Source of the DNA: Candidatus Manganitrophaceae bacterium
GTDB lineage: Bacteria; Nitrospirota; Nitrospiria; SBBL01; JAADHI01
Reading direction: 5' to 3'
Length of the DNA stretch: 64,000 bases
NCBI GenBank assembly: GCA_012960925.1
Contig: DUAG01000019.1
Span: 62,001 to 126,000, forward strand
Shown here: piece by piece, positions 49,232 to 58,725 of the stretch
Layout of the letters: every line of letters begins with the position of its first letter
How positions within the stretch are numbered: the stretch's first letter is position 1
Notes under the pieces: generated by a model
Database searches by the model: none
Told to the model about the DNA's origin: nothing
Seen by the model: only the letters and a program-made list of their open reading frames with translations
Made by a program: the position numbers and the translations under genes

Positions 49232-51087
49232 ATCTGAATGGTGGCACGGTTGATTCTGATGAGCTGGTTGCCATGATGACACGACTTAAGCATCGCGGAC
49301 CGGACGGGTCCGGACTCTATGTTGACGGTCCACTTGGTTTGGCGCAGACCCGGCTGGCGGTGATTGATGTGGAAGGGGGCGTGCAGCCGATGTTTAACGA
49401 GGACCGGACCGTCGTGCTTGTCTTCAACGGGGAAATCTATAATTTCCAGGAGATCCGGCGGGATTTGGAGAAGGACCATCGGTTTGCCACGAAGAGTGAT
49501 ACCGAGGTGATCGTCCATCTCTACGAGGAAGAGGGGATCGATAGCCTCAGGCGTTTTCGGGGGATGTTTGCCCTTGCGATCTGGGATGTGCGTAAAAAGA
49601 GGCTGTTTCTGGCAAGAGACCGCGTAGGTCAAAAACCACTTTATTATTCTCTGGGGGCAGGGGGAGCAGGCCGTTTTCTCTTCGGATCTGAGATCAAGGC
49701 CTTGTTGGCCTGCGGTGTCGGTTCCGGTTTGAATCTGGGTGCGCTCGATCTTTTTTTCAAGAATCAATTTATCAGCGGGCCGGAGACGATCTATGAGGAT
49801 ATTCAATCCCTTCCTCCGGCACACTACATGGTCATTGACCAGGGTGGCTTTGAAATAAAGCGTTATTGGGAGCCTCCTGCTTCCTCCGACCGGAAAATGA
49901 GTGAGGAGGCCTATGCAGAGGCCCTCCGGGAGACCCTTTCGGAGGCTGTTCGGCTCCGTTTAATCAGCGATGTCCCCCTGGGGGCTTTCCTGAGTGGAGG
50001 GATCGATTCCTCTTTGATCGTTGGATTGATGCGGGAAGGAGGCGTAAGCAGCCTCAACACATTCTCGGTTGGATTTAAAGAAGAAAGTTTTGATGAAACT
50101 CCTTTTGCGATTGAGGCGTCCACTCACTTTAAGACCGATCATCATGCCTATCAGCTTGATGATCAGATTAAGAACCTCATCCCAAAGATCATCTCTTCTT
50201 TTGATCAACCTTTTGGGGATTCCTCGTCCATCGCTGTTTACCATTTATCTGAGGTGACAAGGCGTTCTGTGACTGTGGCTCTTTCAGGAGACGGGAGTGA
50301 TGAGCTTTTTGCCGGTTACCGCCGCTATGTTGGAAGAAGGCTCCTAAAATATTATTGGGCGATTCCCAGGCCAATTCGGGAAAAATGGATTGAGAAGATC
50401 TTGGATGCCATGCCAGAGGGGACATCATACTACGGAAAGAGTTTGATCAGACAATTCAAGTTATTTGCCGGATCTTCCCGTAGGCTGGAAGAGGATCCGC
50501 TTGATCTTCTTCCAGCAACCTTTACAAGAAAGGAATTAGATCTTCTTTATACTCCCCGTGTCACAGCCTTTTTGGAGAAATCGAGAAAAGATTGTCAAGG
50601 GGCGTGGGCGGAACGTCTCTCTAGTTTGGATGAAATTTCTCAAATGATGTGGGTTGATTTTCATCGCTACCTTCCGGATGACATCCTGGTGAAGGTCGAT
50701 AGGATGAGTATGGCGCATGGTTTGGAGGTGCGATGCCCCTTCCTGGATCAGGAAGTTGTTTCCTTTGCGATGAAAATGCCTGTACACTTGAAACTGAAAA
50801 ATCTGGAAACGAAGTATCTCCTGAAAAGGGCATTCCAGGGAATGTTGCCTCCCCGTATTGTGAAAAGAAAGAAACATGGTTTCATGCTTCCTTTGGGGAG
50901 CTGGTTTAAGAACGGGTTAAGATCCTTGATTGAGGAGGTATTGCTTAAGCCGGACAAAATGGGTTTGTTTAATCTTCCCTATATCAACCAGTTGGTCGAA
51001 GAGCATCAGAGAGGTAAGCGCGATCACAGCCAAAAGCTCTGGTTATTGTTGGTCTACCGACTTTGGGAAAAAACGGCATCACAATGA
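49207..51087 (+). CDS. asnB: Asparagine-synthase-like glutamine amidotransferase (first copy)
   Basis: 626 residues from ATG 49207, chosen since the N-terminus must be MCGIAGIL with the nucleophile Cys2. Glutaminase blocks: LKHRGPDGSGLYVDG, LVFNGEIYNFQEI, KSDTEVIVHLYEEEG. Synthetase: GAFLSGGIDSSLIVGLM (PP-loop SGGIDS) and VALSGDGSDELFAGYRRY. In glycan loci such proteins probably amidate acidic sugars rather than make asparagine. Overlaps GT4 upstream; a second copy is at 56762. Confidence 0.92.
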   Translation: MCGIAGILNLNGGTVDSDELVAMMTRLKHRGPDGSGLYVDGPLGLAQTRLAVIDVEGGVQPMFNEDRTVVLVFNGEIYNFQEIRRDLEKDHRFATKSDTEVIVHLYEEEGIDSLRRFRGMFALAIWDVRKKRLFLARDRVGQKPLYYSLGAGGAGRFLFGSEIKALLACGVGSGLNLGALDLFFKNQFISGPETIYEDIQSLPPAHYMVIDQGGFEIKRYWEPPASSDRKMSEEAYAEALRETLSEAVRLRLISDVPLGAFLSGGIDSSLIVGLMREGGVSSLNTFSVGFKEESFDETPFAIEASTHFKTDHHAYQLDDQIKNLIPKIISSFDQPFGDSSSIAVYHLSEVTRRSVTVALSGDGSDELFAGYRRYVGRRLLKYYWAIPRPIREKWIEKILDAMPEGTSYYGKSLIRQFKLFAGSSRRLEEDPLDLLPATFTRKELDLLYTPRVTAFLEKSRKDCQGAWAERLSSLDEISQMMWVDFHRYLPDDILVKVDRMSMAHGLEVRCPFLDQEVVSFAMKMPVHLKLKNLETKYLLKRAFQGMLPPRIVKRKKHGFMLPLGSWFKNGLRSLIEEVLLKPDKMGLFNLPYINQLVEEHQRGKRDHSQKLWLLLVYRLWEKTASQ

Positions 51088-51123
51088 ACGAATAAGGCCT
51101 TTGTCTGGTAAAGAACCTGAATT

Positions 51124-52200
51124 ATGAGGATTACATTTACCATTGGATCATTGGGGGGGGGAGGGGCCGAAAGGGTGTTGGTCTTATTGTCAAAAGCCTT
51201 CCTCAGAAGAGGACATGCCGTTTCTGTGGTAACGTTATTAGGGGAAGAGAACGATTTTTATGAATTGCCATCTCAGGTTCAAAGAATGTCGCTTGGTATC
51301 TCCGGCCCTTTTCAAGCGATGTGGCGGATTTCTGCTTTGCGGAAATCCATTTTGTCAACAAGACCCGATGTGGTGATCTCTTTTATTTACCGGATGAATA
51401 TCCTGACATTGATGGCGATGTGGGGCAGGAGAGTACCTGTTGTGGTATCTGAACGATCCGATCCGGGGGCATATCGAATTAGAAAGATCTGGGACTGTTT
51501 AAGGTGGTTGATTTATCCTGGTGCTGCTCGGGTCGTTGTCCAAAGCGAGGGAGCTCTTCGTTATTTTTTGCCCCGGTTCAGGGAGCGTTCCTGTGTCATT
51601 CCAAACCCGGTTATTTCTCCACCTGTCACAGATTCGTCGTCGAACACCGTCCCGGATCAACTCATGATTCTATCAATCGGACGATTTATAGAAGAGAAGC
51701 GATTTGCTCTCTTGATAGGTGCTTTTTCGAAATTGAAGGAGAAACACCCGGAATGGAAGTTAACAATCTTGGGGGATGGACCGTTACGGAATGACCTGGA
51801 ATTGCTTAGACATCAATTGGGGCTGGAGAGTCATTTACATCTTCCTGGTTGTGTCAAGGATCCTTATACGATACTCAGAGAGGCTGATCTTTTCGTTTTA
51901 TCTTCACGCGTGGAAGGTTTTCCGATGGCTCTATGCGAGGCAATGGCCTGCGGTCTTCCCGTTATTTCGACGGACTGCCCCAGTGGGCCAAGGGATATTA
52001 TCCGCGATGGCGTGGATGGGATCTTGGTTCCTCCTGGCGATGTGGACGCCTTGGCTGTCAAGATGGATCATCTGATGAAGGATGAGCCGGAACGCAGGCG
52101 ATTGGGCTCCCGTGCAGTTGAAGTCGTTGGGAGGTTTGGCATCGAGAAAGTAATCTCAATGTGGGAGGAGATGCTTAATAAAGTTATTCATAACAAGTGA
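51124..52200 (+). CDS. Family 4 glycosyltransferase A (with G9 tract)
   Basis: 358 residues. N-terminus MRITFTIGSLGGGGAERVLV: the GGGGAE codons make a G9 run (51153-51161). C-terminal signature ADLFVLSSRVEGFPMALCEA, MACGLPVISTDCPSGPRDII, DGVDGILVPPGDVD. The enzyme resembles N-acetylgalactosaminyl/PglJ-type transferases. A close paralogue lies at 55068 (about half identical by eye). Length change in the G9 run would switch the gene off. Confidence 0.9.
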   Translation: MRITFTIGSLGGGGAERVLVLLSKAFLRRGHAVSVVTLLGEENDFYELPSQVQRMSLGISGPFQAMWRISALRKSILSTRPDVVISFIYRMNILTLMAMWGRRVPVVVSERSDPGAYRIRKIWDCLRWLIYPGAARVVVQSEGALRYFLPRFRERSCVIPNPVISPPVTDSSSNTVPDQLMILSIGRFIEEKRFALLIGAFSKLKEKHPEWKLTILGDGPLRNDLELLRHQLGLESHLHLPGCVKDPYTILREADLFVLSSRVEGFPMALCEAMACGLPVISTDCPSGPRDIIRDGVDGILVPPGDVDALAVKMDHLMKDEPERRRLGSRAVEVVGRFGIEKVISMWEEMLNKVIHNK

Positions 52201-52946
52201 GGGGCCTGTTCAGGAAAATGCTGCTGAAAAAGAAAAGTGGTTCATCCCATTTTGTGAGAGGGTTTTACCTTTCCTGTGGGAAAGGTCTCTTGTTCATGCC
52301 GGATTGATCAGGTCACCAAAACAATGATAAAAGATTCTTCATTTCAAAAAAGTATGAAGATTGTAACGAGCGTGGGTGCCCGGCCTCAATTCACAAAAAC
52401 CGCTCCAGTCACCAGGGCCATCCAGCAACATAATCGTGAGATGGCTGGGACCAGGATTATGGGACTCTCAATGGTGCGAGAACTTAAAAAGCGATATCCG
52501 AAACAAAAAAGCGTCATTGTGGGAAAAGAGCCGACACTGGGAAGTTATCGCCATAAAAGCCTTGCAACATGGGAGGAGACCATATACGCATAGCGAATAC
52601 CATACGACACGACATGGAGAGATAAATCGGTGTTGAAGGGGGAAGACTTCTATCGGTGGTTCCGTTTTATTCTCTTATGGTGGGTTACGTGTATGAAATT
52701 GATATTGTTTCCGTATTCAGCGGTATCTATGGCGGTTTAAGCCTCTTACTGAAGGCGTTGTTAAAAAAGTCGATTGTTGTTTTTGTGCGGTTCTTCGCTT
52801 TATAGAGGTTATTCTATTCTCGCGAGAGTTATTTCAAGAGGATGCCATATATTAGAGCGGTATGGAAAGTGGTAGGAATGCCTCCAGAGGAAGATAGGAT
52901 GCCTTTCATGTAGAAGGCCAGATTAAAGATCGGGGTAGATTTAGAG
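52201..52946 (+). pseudogene. Graveyard of gene scraps: wecB, L-2-hydroxyglutarate oxidase and glycosyltransferase pieces
   Basis: No intact gene. At 52351 a fragment MKIVTSVGARPQFTKTAPVT is the first 25 residues of UDP-GlcNAc 2-epimerase (WecB). It runs directly into IMGLSMVRELKKRYPKQK and VGKEPTLGS, the FAD-binding start of L-2-hydroxyglutarate oxidase (LhgO), which then breaks. Further on VGYVYEIDIVSVFSGIYGG (about 52680-52740) resembles the N-terminus of a GT4 transferase. So at least three genes were lost in deletion events. Only short matches support each. Confidence 0.55.
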
Positions 52947-54317
52947 ATGCTGGAAGCCTTGCGCGTCCGTCTCTGTCAATTGGGGGGTTGGCGACAACAA
53001 TCGGTAAACTGGCGGATCTTCTTGAGTATTATCACCGTCGGAAGTTTTCAGCTCGTCGTGTCTGTGGCGGTGGTCTGCAAGGAACTGGTCGTTGTAAATC
53101 ATTTCGGCACGGGGGATTCCTTCGATGCCTTCCTAATCGCTTTTTTACTTCCGTCATTGGCGATGAACATTGTAGCGGGCTCCTTTCATGCAGCCTTTAT
53201 CCCGGAATATGTAAAGGTGCGGGAGCAGGAAGGGAGAGAGGCGGCGCGAGGGCTCTTCGCAAATGTCCTCGGCGGGTACCTCATTTTGTTGATCGCGATC
53301 TCCCTTTTTTTAATGTTTATTTCGCCCGTAGTTCTTCCTATTCTTGGCTCTCGATTTGGTCAGGAGAAGCTGGCGCTGACGCACTCTCTTTATCTGATGT
53401 TGCTCCCGACCTTGGTGATTATGGGTCTGACCAAGGCATGGGGAAGCCTCCTGAACGCAGAAGGAAAATTTGCGCTAGTGGCATGTTCCCCCATGGTGAT
53501 CCACTCCGTCACAGTGATCCTCCTGTTGTGGCTGGGAAACGTATGGGGCATTCACGCCCTGACGGTGGGAATCATTGGTGGGTTTATTTTAGAAGGGGGA
53601 CTTCTTTTATGGGGCTTACACTCCCAGGGACTCCCGATTGTCCCGCGATGGTCCGGATTTGATCCGGCGACGCGGAGGATTATTCACCAGTATCTCCCGA
53701 TGATTGGCGGAGCCTTTCTCATGGGCGGCATGGTCTTTATCGATCAAGCCATGGCGGCCATGCTTGGCCCCGGAAGTGTCTCTACCTTAAACTATGGGAG
53801 TAAGATCATTGTATTTATCCTTGGGATCGGATCGATGGCCCTCAGTACGGCGATATTTCCCCATTTTTCCAAGATGGTTGCCCACGAGGATTGGCGTGGC
53901 ATACGACATACTTTACGGGTCTATGCACGCTTAATCCTGATAATCACAGTTCCTCTTACGCTCCTCTTCTTTTATTTTTCAGAGCCTCTTGTCAGACTGG
54001 TCTTTGAACGGGGCGCTTTCACAGAGGCGGATACTCGTTTGGTTGGTCAGGTGCAGGCGTACTATTCTTTGCAGTTTCCTTTTTACATCTTGGGGATCTT
54101 AGGGGTTCGATTGTTGAGCGCCTTGGCCAGGAATCAGACCCTTATGGTCATCTCGGGGGTTATTCTCGTTGCCAATATTATTGGGAACTATGTTTTTATG
54201 CATTTTCTCGGTGTTGCAGGAATCAGTTTATCTACCAGTGTCGTTTATGTTATCTCGGTCTCGCTTATATTTCTATCTCTAAGTAAACAACTTAAAAGGG
54301 CGAGAGGTCTCTCATGA
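52947..54317 (+). CDS. MurJ/Wzx-type lipid-linked oligosaccharide flippase
   Basis: 456 residues with 12 to 14 transmembrane helices, MOP superfamily. GDSFDAFLIAFLLPSLAMNI, AGSFHAAFIPEYVKVREQEG and FEREGAF-like VFERGAFTEADTRLVGQ are MurJ-type blocks. It would turn undecaprenyl-linked glycan units to the periplasm; as it lies in a sugar locus a Wzx role for the surface polymer is more likely than lipid II transport. It overlaps the methyltransferase by ATGA. Confidence 0.85.
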   Translation: MLEALRVRLCQLGGWRQQSVNWRIFLSIITVGSFQLVVSVAVVCKELVVVNHFGTGDSFDAFLIAFLLPSLAMNIVAGSFHAAFIPEYVKVREQEGREAARGLFANVLGGYLILLIAISLFLMFISPVVLPILGSRFGQEKLALTHSLYLMLLPTLVIMGLTKAWGSLLNAEGKFALVACSPMVIHSVTVILLLWLGNVWGIHALTVGIIGGFILEGGLLLWGLHSQGLPIVPRWSGFDPATRRIIHQYLPMIGGAFLMGGMVFIDQAMAAMLGPGSVSTLNYGSKIIVFILGIGSMALSTAIFPHFSKMVAHEDWRGIRHTLRVYARLILIITVPLTLLFFYFSEPLVRLVFERGAFTEADTRLVGQVQAYYSLQFPFYILGILGVRLLSALARNQTLMVISGVILVANIIGNYVFMHFLGVAGISLSTSVVYVISVSLIFLSLSKQLKRARGLS

Positions 54318-55033
54318 AAAATGATGAAAACAGTGCTTGCCTGACAAGACAAGACCGGATATGGGACTACTACCAAAATCAAGCACCAGAGGCCTTTGCG
54401 CAGTCAAAGCCCCGATTGGACTTTCTTATAAAGCAAATTTCACAAAAAATGCTTGTCCCTATGCCCCGAATATTGAACATTGGAGTGGGGAACGGATATT
54501 TTGAGGAGACCGTTCGGCAACGCGGCTGGAAAATGCAATCGCTTGATCCGGATAAAAAGACGATCAATCGATTGGTCGAGAAAGGGTTCAAGGCCCAAAA
54601 AGGGGTTATTGAACAGATCCCTTTTGATGATACCGGCTTTGATTTTGTGACGGCTTCTGAAGTCCTGGAGCATCTGGACGATGAACAGCGTCATAAGGGA
54701 CTGCAGGAAGTCGCCCGTGTTCTTAAAGGTGGGGGTTGGTTTCTGGGAACAGTTCCTTATCGTGAGGACCTCTTTGTAAATCGGGTGATTTGCCCGAAGT
54801 GTGAAGAGGTCTTTCACCGGTGGGGGCATCAAAAGTCTTTTGATGCCAAGGCGATGCGAAATGAACTGGAGCCTTTTTTTGAAGATGTGGGAGTGAGGAC
54901 AACTGCATTTGTACCATTTCGGCGGCAGTCGGTTACGCGTGCGATAAAGAGCCTTGTCTATCTCATCAGGGCAAAGTACGGTGCAAACCTGGCGACAACG
55001 AGCATTTACTTCTCAGCAAGGAACGGGCAGTAG
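54314..55033 (+). CDS. SAM-dependent methyltransferase
   Basis: 239 residues, class I fold. SAM-binding RILNIGVGNGYFEETVRQRG, acidic LDPDKKTINRLV, FDFVTASEVLEHLDDEQRHK and ARVLKGGGWFLGTVPYRE. CPKCEEVFHRWGHQKSF holds a Cys pair and the usual cap of EPS-linked methyltransferases. The substrate is probably a sugar of the glycan; not known. Confidence 0.85.
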   Translation: MKNDENSACLTRQDRIWDYYQNQAPEAFAQSKPRLDFLIKQISQKMLVPMPRILNIGVGNGYFEETVRQRGWKMQSLDPDKKTINRLVEKGFKAQKGVIEQIPFDDTGFDFVTASEVLEHLDDEQRHKGLQEVARVLKGGGWFLGTVPYREDLFVNRVICPKCEEVFHRWGHQKSFDAKAMRNELEPFFEDVGVRTTAFVPFRRQSVTRAIKSLVYLIRAKYGANLATTSIYFSARNGQ

Positions 55034-55067
55034 GAGGTACACACACATAGGTTGTTGGGCTTGATTG

Positions 55068-56147
55068 ATGCGGATAACATTTGTGATCGCCTCATTATCG
55101 TCCGGTGGGGCCGAGAGGATCTTGGTTTCATTGTCAAAGGGGTTTCTGGAACAGAGGCACTGCGTCTCGGTCATAACCCTGAACGGCAAGGAGGTCGACT
55201 TTTATACACTTCCGGTTGATGTTGCTCGGCTTGCTCTCGGTATTTCCGGGCTCTTTCAAACCATTGTTGGTTTTTTTCGGTTGCGACGATCTATTTTATC
55301 GACAAAGCCGGATGTGGTGATCTCTTTTATCGACTTGACAAATATTTTGACATTACTGGCGACCCGTGGGCTGAATCTGCCTGTGGTGGTCTCGGAACGT
55401 AGCGTTCCAAGCATGTATCGGATTGGAAGGATATGGGAGCAGCTTCGGAAATGGACCTACCCATTTGCAGACCGGATTGTCGTCCAAACACCGGGGGTGT
55501 ATGACTATTTCTTGCCTAGGTTTCAATCAACGGCGTGCATTATCCCGAACCCGGTTTTAGTCCCGACATTGCGCCCTCTTTCGGTCGAGCCATTGCCCGG
55601 ACCTTTGCTTATGGCGATGGGTCGTCTCTCCTATGAGAAAGGCTTTGATCTCCTTCTGAAGGCATTTGCACGTCTGAAGGGCAGATACCCTGAATGGAAG
55701 GTGATGATCTTGGGGGGCGGACCGTTACGGAGAGAGTTGATGTCGTTACGAGATTCGTTAGGATTGGTGGATCGGGTTCAGTTGCCGGGTCGGGTGAAGA
55801 ATCCTTATGATTTTCTTAAACAGGCGGATCTCTTTGTCTTGTCTTCTCGTTTTGAGGGATTTCCCAATGCCTTGTGTGAGGCGATGGCCTGTGGTCTTCC
55901 GGTCATTGCCGCAGATTGCCCCAGCGGGCCTCGAGAGATTGTTCGAGATGGGGTTGACGGTCTCTTGGTCCGGAGTGAAGATGTGGCCGGATTGTCGAAG
56001 GCGATGGATCGACTCATGGCAGATGAAGGTGAGCGAAGGCGTCTCGCTGCATACGCTGTTGAAATCACAGAACGATTCGGCATGGAGAAGGTGATTGCGA
56101 TGTGGGAGGAGATCTTGTCCCAAGTATTGCGGAAAAAAGATACATGA
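55068..56147 (+). CDS. Family 4 glycosyltransferase B (paralogue of the one at 51124)
   Basis: 359 residues. MRITFVIASLSSGGAERILV at the N-terminus, ADLFVLSSRFEGFPNALCEA and MACGLPVIAADCPSGPREIV at the C-terminus. Where the other copy has the G9 run this one has SSGGAE without it, so it is not phase-variable in the same way. Same family and position relative to an asnB copy suggest block duplication. Confidence 0.9.
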   Translation: MRITFVIASLSSGGAERILVSLSKGFLEQRHCVSVITLNGKEVDFYTLPVDVARLALGISGLFQTIVGFFRLRRSILSTKPDVVISFIDLTNILTLLATRGLNLPVVVSERSVPSMYRIGRIWEQLRKWTYPFADRIVVQTPGVYDYFLPRFQSTACIIPNPVLVPTLRPLSVEPLPGPLLMAMGRLSYEKGFDLLLKAFARLKGRYPEWKVMILGGGPLRRELMSLRDSLGLVDRVQLPGRVKNPYDFLKQADLFVLSSRFEGFPNALCEAMACGLPVIAADCPSGPREIVRDGVDGLLVRSEDVAGLSKAMDRLMADEGERRRLAAYAVEITERFGMEKVIAMWEEILSQVLRKKDT

Positions 56148-56164
56148 TCATATGAGTGAGGTTG

Positions 56165-56740
56165 CATGAGGTGAACGGTTTGAATTTGTAGAGAACTGGG
56201 GCCCACTTCTTGCGGGATTTGGATAAAGAACAGATGTCGGAGGCGGGAAAGTCGCTTCGAGAATTACCCAGTTTCGAAGATCTGTCCGGTAAATGCTTTC
56301 TGGATATTGGATCCCGGGAGTGAGTTTTTAGTTTGGTCGCACGACGCCTGAGTGCGACGGTGCGCTTCTTTGAGTATGATATCAAGTCAGCTGGATGTAC
56401 GGAAGCACTGAAACAACGTTATTTTCCAAGATATCCGGATAGGATCGTTGAAGTCGGTTCCATTCTGGATGCTGATTATGTCCGATCTCTCGGAAAATTT
56501 GATATATTGTTTATACTTGGGGTGATTTTCACCACACCGGCGCAATGTGGCAAGCTTTGGCGAATGTGGACCTTCCCGTGAGGAAGGGGGGGGGCGTATC
56601 CGTTCGAGGTCGCGAAACCGGAGCAGGTTTTCGATTTTTATAGAGAGAAGAGCTACCGTTTGTAGCGGCTTAAGACCTGAGGCGGGGCGTTTGGCTGTTA
56701 ATGAGTTTGTGTTTTTGAAGCAGACTAGGGATATAAAATA
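56165..56740 (+). pseudogene. Decayed SAM-dependent methyltransferase
   Basis: Pieces in changing frames: FVENWGPLLAGFG, SLRELPSFEDLSGKCFLDIG, ARRLSATVRFFEYDIKSAGC, EALKQRYFPRYPDRIVEVGS and HHTGAMWQALANVDLPV, then PFEVAKPEQVFDFYREKSYR and NEFVFLKQ. Together they follow the order of a common class I methyltransferase of glycan loci, but about 100 residues are missing in the middle and there are TAG and TGA stops plus several frame changes. Stops arise by substitution, so this is real decay and not reading error. A G9 run lies at 56586-56594. Confidence 0.75.
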
Positions 56741-56761
56741 ATAGGGGAGGGTTCTGGCGTT

Positions 56762-58723
56762 ATGTGCGCCATTGCCGGGTTTCTTGATTTATCGCGTCGA
56801 ATGGGGAGAGGTGAATTAGAGGAAATTTCTCTCCGGATGGTGGATACCCTTGTTCACCGTGGGCCGGATGGTCGGGGCGTTTGGGTTGACCCTGAAGCAG
56901 GAATTTCCCTGGGACACCGGAGGCTTGCCGTGATCGACCTTTCTTCTGAGGGGCATCAGCCAATGCTTTCCGCCTGCGGTCGATATGTGGTTGTCTACAA
57001 TGGAGAGATCTATAACTTTAAATCTTTGCGCATTGAACTGGAGCGGTTGGGTGATCGTTTTCGTGGGCATTCCGATACAGAGGTCATGCTGGCCTCCATT
57101 CGACGTTGGGGATTGAAGGAGGCCCTCCAGCGTTTCAACGGGATGTTTGCTTTTGCCTTGTGGGACCGTCAGGAGCGCCAGCTGTACCTGGTGCGGGATC
57201 GGCTTGGGGAAAAACCGTTGTATTATGGTTGGTCCGGGAACACTTTCCTGTTCGGTTCGGAGTTAAAAAGTCTCTGTGCCTACCCTGGGTTTTGCGGGGA
57301 GATTAATCGAGATGCTCTGGCCCTTTATTATAGGCATAATTATATACCAACGCCCTATTCAATCTATAAGGACATTTATAAACTTCCACCGGGTGAGATG
57401 CTAACCCTCTCGTTTTCGGATGAAAGATTTCTTCCTAACCCTACCCCTTATTGGTCTTTTAAGGAAGTGGCGGAATCTGGAATGCAGCGTCCCTTTGAAG
57501 GGACGGCGGAAGAGGCAATTGATAGCCTTGAGACACTTTTGATGGATAGCATCAAGCTCCGTATGGAATCTGATGTTCCTCTCGGTGTCTTTCTTTCAGG
57601 GGGAATTGACTCCTCAACGATTGCGGCGTTGATGCAGGTGCAGAGCACACGGCCCGTTAAGACGTTCACGATAGGTTTTTATGAGCAAGGGTATAATGAA
57701 GCTGATCGAGCCAAGGCGATCGCGCAACACTTGGGAACGGCGCACACGGAACTCTATGTGACTCCTGAAGAGGCAATGGCGATCATTCCTGATTTGTCGA
57801 CCTTCTATGATGAGCCTTTTTCGGATTCTTCCCAGATTCCGACTATCCTTGTCTCCAAGCTCGCGCGACGGCATGTGACCGTTAGCCTCTCAGGGGATGG
57901 TGGCGATGAGCTCTTTTCGGGATATCCCCGTTATTTTATCGGCCAAAGGGTCTGTGGAAAGATCGGATGCATCCCAAGACAGTGGCGTGGGGGAATTGGG
58001 AGAGTCTTAAGGAGGATAGGTGCCCTTCCATTACTGTCGAGTGACAGGTTGCAGAGGCTGGGTGAGATCATGTCGGTCGAAGAAGAGGAGAAAATGTATC
58101 GTGAGATGGTCTCCCATGTGACACGTCCAACCGATTTTGTACTGGGTTCTTCTGAGCCGCCAACGGTCTTCAGCGATTCCAGAGCGTGGATCGATTCGCC
58201 CGATCTGATTCACCGGATGATGTATCTCGACACCCGGACCTATCTGCCGGACGACATCCTCGCCAAGGTTGACCGTGCCAGCATGGGGGTTGGGTTGGAA
58301 GCGCGCGTTCCAATGTTGGATCATCGTCTGGTGGCCTTTGCCTGGACTCTGCCGATGTCGCTGAAGATCCATCGGGGGGAAGGGAAACAACCGCTTCGCA
58401 AAATCTTAGGTAAGTACATTCCCCGCAAATTATTTGAACATCCGAAGATGGGTTTTGGGGTTCCGATTGATGTTTGGTTGCGGGGTCCGATGAGAGAATG
58501 GGCGGAATCTCTCTTGGATGAAAAGCGACTTCGTGAAGAGGGTATCCTCAATCCAGAATCGATCAGGACGAAGTGGTTGGAACATCGATCTGAAAAACGC
58601 AATCATCATTATTTCCTGTGGAATGTGTTGATGTTTCAAGCATGGCTTGAGAAGAGAAATGAGACAGGTTTCTCTGGTAAAAGGGTAAGTATTCTCGAAT
58701 CGAACAAAATCGGCCATTATTAA
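56762..58723 (+). CDS. asnB: Asparagine-synthase-like glutamine amidotransferase (second copy)
   Basis: 653 residues. MCAIAGFLDL gives nucleophile Cys2; glutaminase VHRGPDGRGVWVDPEAG, VVYNGEIYNFKSL, GHSDTEVMLASIRRW. PP-loop GVFLSGGIDSSTIAALM and VSLSGDGGDELFSGYPRY. It differs widely from the first copy (GDGGDE against GDGSDE), so duplication is old or it was acquired separately. It probably amidates another sugar. Confidence 0.92.
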   Translation: MCAIAGFLDLSRRMGRGELEEISLRMVDTLVHRGPDGRGVWVDPEAGISLGHRRLAVIDLSSEGHQPMLSACGRYVVVYNGEIYNFKSLRIELERLGDRFRGHSDTEVMLASIRRWGLKEALQRFNGMFAFALWDRQERQLYLVRDRLGEKPLYYGWSGNTFLFGSELKSLCAYPGFCGEINRDALALYYRHNYIPTPYSIYKDIYKLPPGEMLTLSFSDERFLPNPTPYWSFKEVAESGMQRPFEGTAEEAIDSLETLLMDSIKLRMESDVPLGVFLSGGIDSSTIAALMQVQSTRPVKTFTIGFYEQGYNEADRAKAIAQHLGTAHTELYVTPEEAMAIIPDLSTFYDEPFSDSSQIPTILVSKLARRHVTVSLSGDGGDELFSGYPRYFIGQRVCGKIGCIPRQWRGGIGRVLRRIGALPLLSSDRLQRLGEIMSVEEEEKMYREMVSHVTRPTDFVLGSSEPPTVFSDSRAWIDSPDLIHRMMYLDTRTYLPDDILAKVDRASMGVGLEARVPMLDHRLVAFAWTLPMSLKIHRGEGKQPLRKILGKYIPRKLFEHPKMGFGVPIDVWLRGPMREWAESLLDEKRLREEGILNPESIRTKWLEHRSEKRNHHYFLWNVLMFQAWLEKRNETGFSGKRVSILESNKIGHY

Positions 58724-58725
58724 TC

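Noticed and set aside
49207..58723. Composite transposon around the flippase (flanked by asnB/GT4)
   Set aside because: No transposase or terminal repeat at the flanks, and the paralogues are too divergent for a recent transposition.
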